Shown here: in pieces, positions 6,178 through 9,254 of the stretch
Layout of the letters: every line of letters begins with the position of its first letter
Numbering within the stretch: the stretch's first letter is position 1
Assembly: GCA_937873435.1 (NCBI GenBank)
Contig: CALMWM010000004.1
Coordinates: 1-9,254, forward strand
From: an uncultured Gallionellaceae bacterium
GTDB taxonomy: Bacteria > Pseudomonadota > Gammaproteobacteria > Burkholderiales > Sulfuricellaceae
DNA: 9,254 nt
Direction of reading: 5' to 3'
The notes under the pieces: generated by a model
Seen by the model: only the letters and a program-made list of their open reading frames with translations
What the model was told of the DNA's origin: nothing
Databases searched by the model: none
Position numbers and translations under genes: made by a program

Positions 6178-7596
6178 GTGATCAAAAAAATCCTCATCGC
6201 CAACCGCGGCGAAATAGCGGTACGCATCGTGCGCGCCTGCTCGGAAATGGGCATCAAGTCGGTCGCTATCTACACAGATGCCGACCGTCATGCTCTCCAT
6301 GTCAAAAAGGCTGACGAGGCTTACAACATCGGTTCCGACCCTGTGATCGGCTACCTCAATGCCCACAACATCGTCAATCTGGCGGTGGCTTCCGGCTGCG
6401 ATGCACTACATCCCGGCTACGGTTTCCTTTCGGAAAATCCGGTTTTAGCCGAAATCTGTGCCAAACGCGGCATCAAGTTCATCGGCCCGTCTCCTGAAGT
6501 GATACACCGCATGGGCGACAAAATCCAGGCCCGTCAGGCGATGATTGATGCTGGTGTCCCGGTGGTACCAGGCAGCCAAGGCAATCTGAGCAACGTAGAG
6601 GAAGCTCGCACCCTGGCCAAAAAAATCGGTTACCCAGTCATGCTCAAGGCCACCAACGGCGGCGGCGGACGCGGCATCCGCCGCTGCAACGATCCCGACG
6701 AGCTAATCAAGAACTACGACCGCGTCGTCTCCGAAGCCACCAAGGCATTCGGCAAACCGGAAGTATTCATGGAGAAATGCGTCGTCAACCCCAAGCACAT
6801 TGAAGTGCAGGTGCTTGGCGACAGCTTCGGTAACGTAATTCATTTGTACGAACGCGATTGCTCAATCCAGCGGCGCAACCAGAAGCTGATCGAAATCGCC
6901 CCGTCGCCGCAGTTGACCCGTGCACAACGGGACTATATCGGCAAGATTGCAGCCCAGGCGGCAAAAACAGTGGGGTATGAAAACGCCGGCACCGTCGAGT
7001 TCCTGCTCGATTCCGACAATCAGTTCTATTTCATGGAAATGAACACCCGCATTCAGGTGGAACACACGATCACCGAGAGTATTACCGGTATCGACATCGT
7101 GCAGGAACAGATCCGCATCGCCAGCGGTCTGCCACTGCAATACAAACAGGCAGACGTGAATTACCGCGGTTTTGCAATGGAATTCCGTATCAATGCCGAG
7201 GACCCGAAAAACGATTTCCTGCCTAGCTTCGGTCGCATCACCCGCTACTACGCCCCAGGCGGACCCGGGGTGCGCACCGATGCCGCGATGTACACCGGCT
7301 ATGTCATCCCCCCCTACTATGACTCGATGTGCGCCAAGCTCACCGTATGGGCGTTGACCTGGGAAGGCGTGGTGGAGCGAGGACGTCGCGCCCTCAACGA
7401 CATGGTTGTATATGGTGTTAAGACGACCATCCCCTACTATCAGGAAATTTTGCAGCACCCCGAATTCCGCAACGGCCAGTTCAACACCAGTTTCGTTGAA
7501 AGCCATCCAGAACTCACAAATTACACGGTCAGCCGCCCCAAAGACCTGCTAGCGGCGGCCATTTCTGCAGCAATCGCAGCTCATACGGGCTTGTAA
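6178..7596 (+). CDS. pycA: biotin carboxylase subunit of a two-subunit pyruvate carboxylase (PycA)
   Basis: ATP-grasp biotin carboxylase that uses ATP and bicarbonate to carboxylate the biotin carried on its partner subunit. It has 472 residues from the GTG at 6178, giving the family opening MIKKILIANRGEIAVRIVRA. Motifs are HPGYGFLSEN (78-87), Lys116 and Lys157 (nucleotide binding), the glycine loop GGGGRGIR (161-168), EMNTRIQVEH (287-296) with Arg291 and Glu295, and FRINAED with Arg337; these match E. coli AccC catalytic residues. It is longer than AccC (449) and has an Ala-rich tail. No accB lies beside it. The next gene, 16 bases on, is a carboxyltransferase, so the pair is more likely pyruvate carboxylase than acetyl-CoA carboxylase. 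An ATG at 6118 would add 20 residues absent from the family; CGGAA lies before the GTG. Confidence 0.93.
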   Translation: MIKKILIANRGEIAVRIVRACSEMGIKSVAIYTDADRHALHVKKADEAYNIGSDPVIGYLNAHNIVNLAVASGCDALHPGYGFLSENPVLAEICAKRGIKFIGPSPEVIHRMGDKIQARQAMIDAGVPVVPGSQGNLSNVEEARTLAKKIGYPVMLKATNGGGGRGIRRCNDPDELIKNYDRVVSEATKAFGKPEVFMEKCVVNPKHIEVQVLGDSFGNVIHLYERDCSIQRRNQKLIEIAPSPQLTRAQRDYIGKIAAQAAKTVGYENAGTVEFLLDSDNQFYFMEMNTRIQVEHTITESITGIDIVQEQIRIASGLPLQYKQADVNYRGFAMEFRINAEDPKNDFLPSFGRITRYYAPGGPGVRTDAAMYTGYVIPPYYDSMCAKLTVWALTWEGVVERGRRALNDMVVYGVKTTIPYYQEILQHPEFRNGQFNTSFVESHPELTNYTVSRPKDLLAAAISAAIAAHTGL

Positions 7597-7612
7597 TAAT
7601 AAGGAATACAGC

Positions 7613-9254
7613 ATGGCAAAAGTTTATATCAGCGAATTGGTCTTGCGCGATGGACATCAGTCCCTGATTGCAACCCGTATGCGTACTGAAGACATGTTAC
7701 CGATTTGCGCCAAGCTTGACAGTGCCGGGTTCTGGTCGCTGGAAGCTTGGGGTGGCGCCACCTTCGATGCTTGCGTGCGCTTTCTGCGCGAAGACCCCTG
7801 GGAACGCCTGCGCAAGCTGCGCAAGGCGCTGCCCAACACGCGAATCCAGATGCTGCTGCGTGGTCAGAATCTTCTCGGCTATCGCCATTACTCCGACGAT
7901 GTTGTGCGCGCATTCGTTCAGAAATCCGCCGATAACGGCGTGGATGTGTTCCGCATCTTCGACGCCATGAACGACCTGCGCAACCTCAAGGTTTCCATCG
8001 AAGCGGTAAAAGCCACCGGCAAAATGGCTGAAGGAGCGATCTGCTACACCACCAGCCCGGTACATGACATTCCACACTTCGTCGGCCTGGCCAAGGAGCT
8101 CGAATCGATGGGCTGCGACACCCTGGCGATCAAGGACATGGCCGGCCTGCTGACGCCCGGTATCACCGGCGAACTGGTCAAAGCCCTGAAAGCTGCCGTC
8201 AGCCTGCCGATCCATCTGCACAGCCACGCCACATCAGGGCTCTCGGCAATGTGTTTCCTCAGGGGGGTAGAAGCCGGCGCAACTATACTCGACACCTGCA
8301 ACTCGTCTTTCGGCGAAGGAGCAAGCCATTCCTCCACCGAAAGCATCGTGGCAGCATTGGCTGGCACCGAGTACGACACCGGAATTTCGCTGCCTCTAAT
8401 GCAGGAAATAACCGCGTATTTCCGCGAGACTCGCAAGAAATACTGGCAATTTGAAAGCGCTTTTACCGGCGTGGATACCCGCGTATTGGTCAATCAGGTG
8501 CCCGGCGGGATGATTTCCAACCTCTCCAACCAGTTGAAGGATCAAGGCGCACTCGACCGAATGGATGAAGTTCTGTCGGAAATCCCGCGCGTTCGCGAGG
8601 AACTCGGTTTCCCGCCACTAGTCACGCCGACCTCGCAGATCGTCGGCACACAAGCGGTGTTGAACGTACTGACCGGCGAACGCTACAAATCGGTTACCAA
8701 CGAGGTAAAGAACTATTTACAGGGGCGCTACGGCAAGGCTCCGGGCAAGGTCAACGACGAAGTGCGTAGTATCGCCATCGGTAACACCGAGGTGATTACC
8801 TGCCGCCCCGCCGACCATTTGCCGGATGAACTCGACAAGATTCGCGGCGAGATCGAAACTCTGGCGAAAAGCGAGGAAGACGTGCTCACCTACGCAATGT
8901 TCCCGGAACTCGGGCGTGCGTTTTTGCAGGAACGCGCTGCCGGCACGCTCAAGCCGGAACAATTACTGCCTGTTGGCACCAACTTGTCCTGCGGACCGTT
9001 CTTCACGCCCAACGAATTCAACGTCACACTACATGGCGAGACCTATAACATTCACATTACCGGTTCCGGCCGCCCCGGTGAAGAGCAGCGCCCATTCTTT
9101 GTTTCCGTCGATGGCGTACAGGAAGAGGTCATCGTCGAAGCACTCAATGAGGTTGAGGTTTACGGTGGCATGGGAGGCGTCGTTGCAGGCGGCGGCAGCA
9201 AAGCTAAAGCCACTGAGGGCAAAGCGGCAAGCGGCAAGCGACCGCGCCCCAAAC
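7613..9254 (+). CDS. pycB: carboxyltransferase subunit of two-subunit pyruvate carboxylase (PycB/OadA family), 3' end missing
   Basis: Moves the carboxyl group from carboxybiotin to a 2-oxo acid, most likely pyruvate to oxaloacetate, an anaplerotic reaction. 547 residues are in the window with no stop. The HMGL-like TIM barrel runs over roughly residues 5-270: LRDGHQSL with Asp13 (metal), EAWGGATFD (45-52), MLLRGQNLLGYRHY (80-93), FRIFDAMND (113-121), Lys174 in IKDMAG (expected carbamylated lysine), and metal ligands His202/His204 in HLHSHATSG. The conserved carboxylase domain follows (PGGMISNLSNQL, TPTSQIVGTQAVLNVL). From residue 521 a Gly/Ala/Lys-rich linker leads to the edge; the biotinyl domain with its AMKM lysine should follow outside. 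AAGGA lies 7 bases before the ATG. The adjoining biotin carboxylase argues against an oxaloacetate decarboxylase alpha subunit; 2-oxoglutarate carboxylase remains possible. Confidence 0.92.
   Translation, partial: MAKVYISELVLRDGHQSLIATRMRTEDMLPICAKLDSAGFWSLEAWGGATFDACVRFLREDPWERLRKLRKALPNTRIQMLLRGQNLLGYRHYSDDVVRAFVQKSADNGVDVFRIFDAMNDLRNLKVSIEAVKATGKMAEGAICYTTSPVHDIPHFVGLAKELESMGCDTLAIKDMAGLLTPGITGELVKALKAAVSLPIHLHSHATSGLSAMCFLRGVEAGATILDTCNSSFGEGASHSSTESIVAALAGTEYDTGISLPLMQEITAYFRETRKKYWQFESAFTGVDTRVLVNQVPGGMISNLSNQLKDQGALDRMDEVLSEIPRVREELGFPPLVTPTSQIVGTQAVLNVLTGERYKSVTNEVKNYLQGRYGKAPGKVNDEVRSIAIGNTEVITCRPADHLPDELDKIRGEIETLAKSEEDVLTYAMFPELGRAFLQERAAGTLKPEQLLPVGTNLSCGPFFTPNEFNVTLHGETYNIHITGSGRPGEEQRPFFVSVDGVQEEVIVEALNEVEVYGGMGGVVAGGGSKAKATEGKAASGKRPRPK

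Noticed and set aside
6862..7506. Open frame of 214 codons on the minus strand
   Set aside because: Antisense to the intact pycA gene, with no recognisable domain.
7697..8227. Open frame of 176 codons on the minus strand
   Set aside because: Antisense to pycB, whose frame carries the conserved carboxyltransferase motifs throughout.
1..9254. A previously undescribed biological system
   Set aside because: Every gene belongs to a well-known housekeeping family in a commonly conserved order. No unexplained coding stretch, array, mobile element or large non-coding structure remains.

Overview
The window looks like ordinary chromosomal DNA of a Gram-negative proteobacterium. A betaproteobacterium (Nitrosomonadales-like or a relative) is the best guess. 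The basis is gene order (yceD-rpmF-plsX-fabH-fabD-fabG-acpP-fabF), a cysteine-free ribosomal protein L32, moderately GC-rich codon use, and a two-subunit biotin-dependent carboxylase next door. The taxonomic guess is inference; no rRNA or other marker is present. Coding density is very high, and every stretch over 300 bases is covered by a gene.

Left block, minus strand, about 1-5982: the classic L32/fatty-acid-synthesis cluster, transcribed right to left. In transcription order it holds yceD (DUF177, 23S rRNA accumulation), rpmF (L32), plsX (acyl-phosphate synthesis for phospholipids), fabH (initiating KAS III), fabD (malonyl-CoA:ACP transacylase), fabG (3-ketoacyl-ACP reductase), acpP (acyl carrier protein) and fabF (KAS II, cut by the left edge). 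All visible catalytic residues are intact. plsX and fabH overlap by 4 bases (ATGA); the other spacings are about 30-50 bases, except a roughly 115-base gap before acpP that carries a candidate promoter. Together these genes make malonyl-ACP, start and extend acyl chains on ACP, and pass acyl groups to phospholipid synthesis, coupled to ribosome production through yceD-rpmF.

Divergent control region, about 5983-6177: it holds a near-consensus sigma70-type promoter reading left into yceD. Its -10 box is only 9 bases from the yceD ATG, so the mRNA would be almost leaderless. On the pycA side there are a 14-base palindrome and a perfect tandem heptamer, but no convincing promoter.

Right block, plus strand, 6178-9254: a biotin carboxylase subunit (pycA type) followed after 16 bases by a carboxyltransferase subunit (pycB type), cut by the right edge just before the expected biotinyl domain. 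The likely enzyme is a two-subunit, ATP-dependent pyruvate carboxylase making oxaloacetate.

I found no mobile element, CRISPR array, tRNA, rRNA or defence-like locus, and no evidence of a previously undescribed system. The points worth a second look are regulatory.
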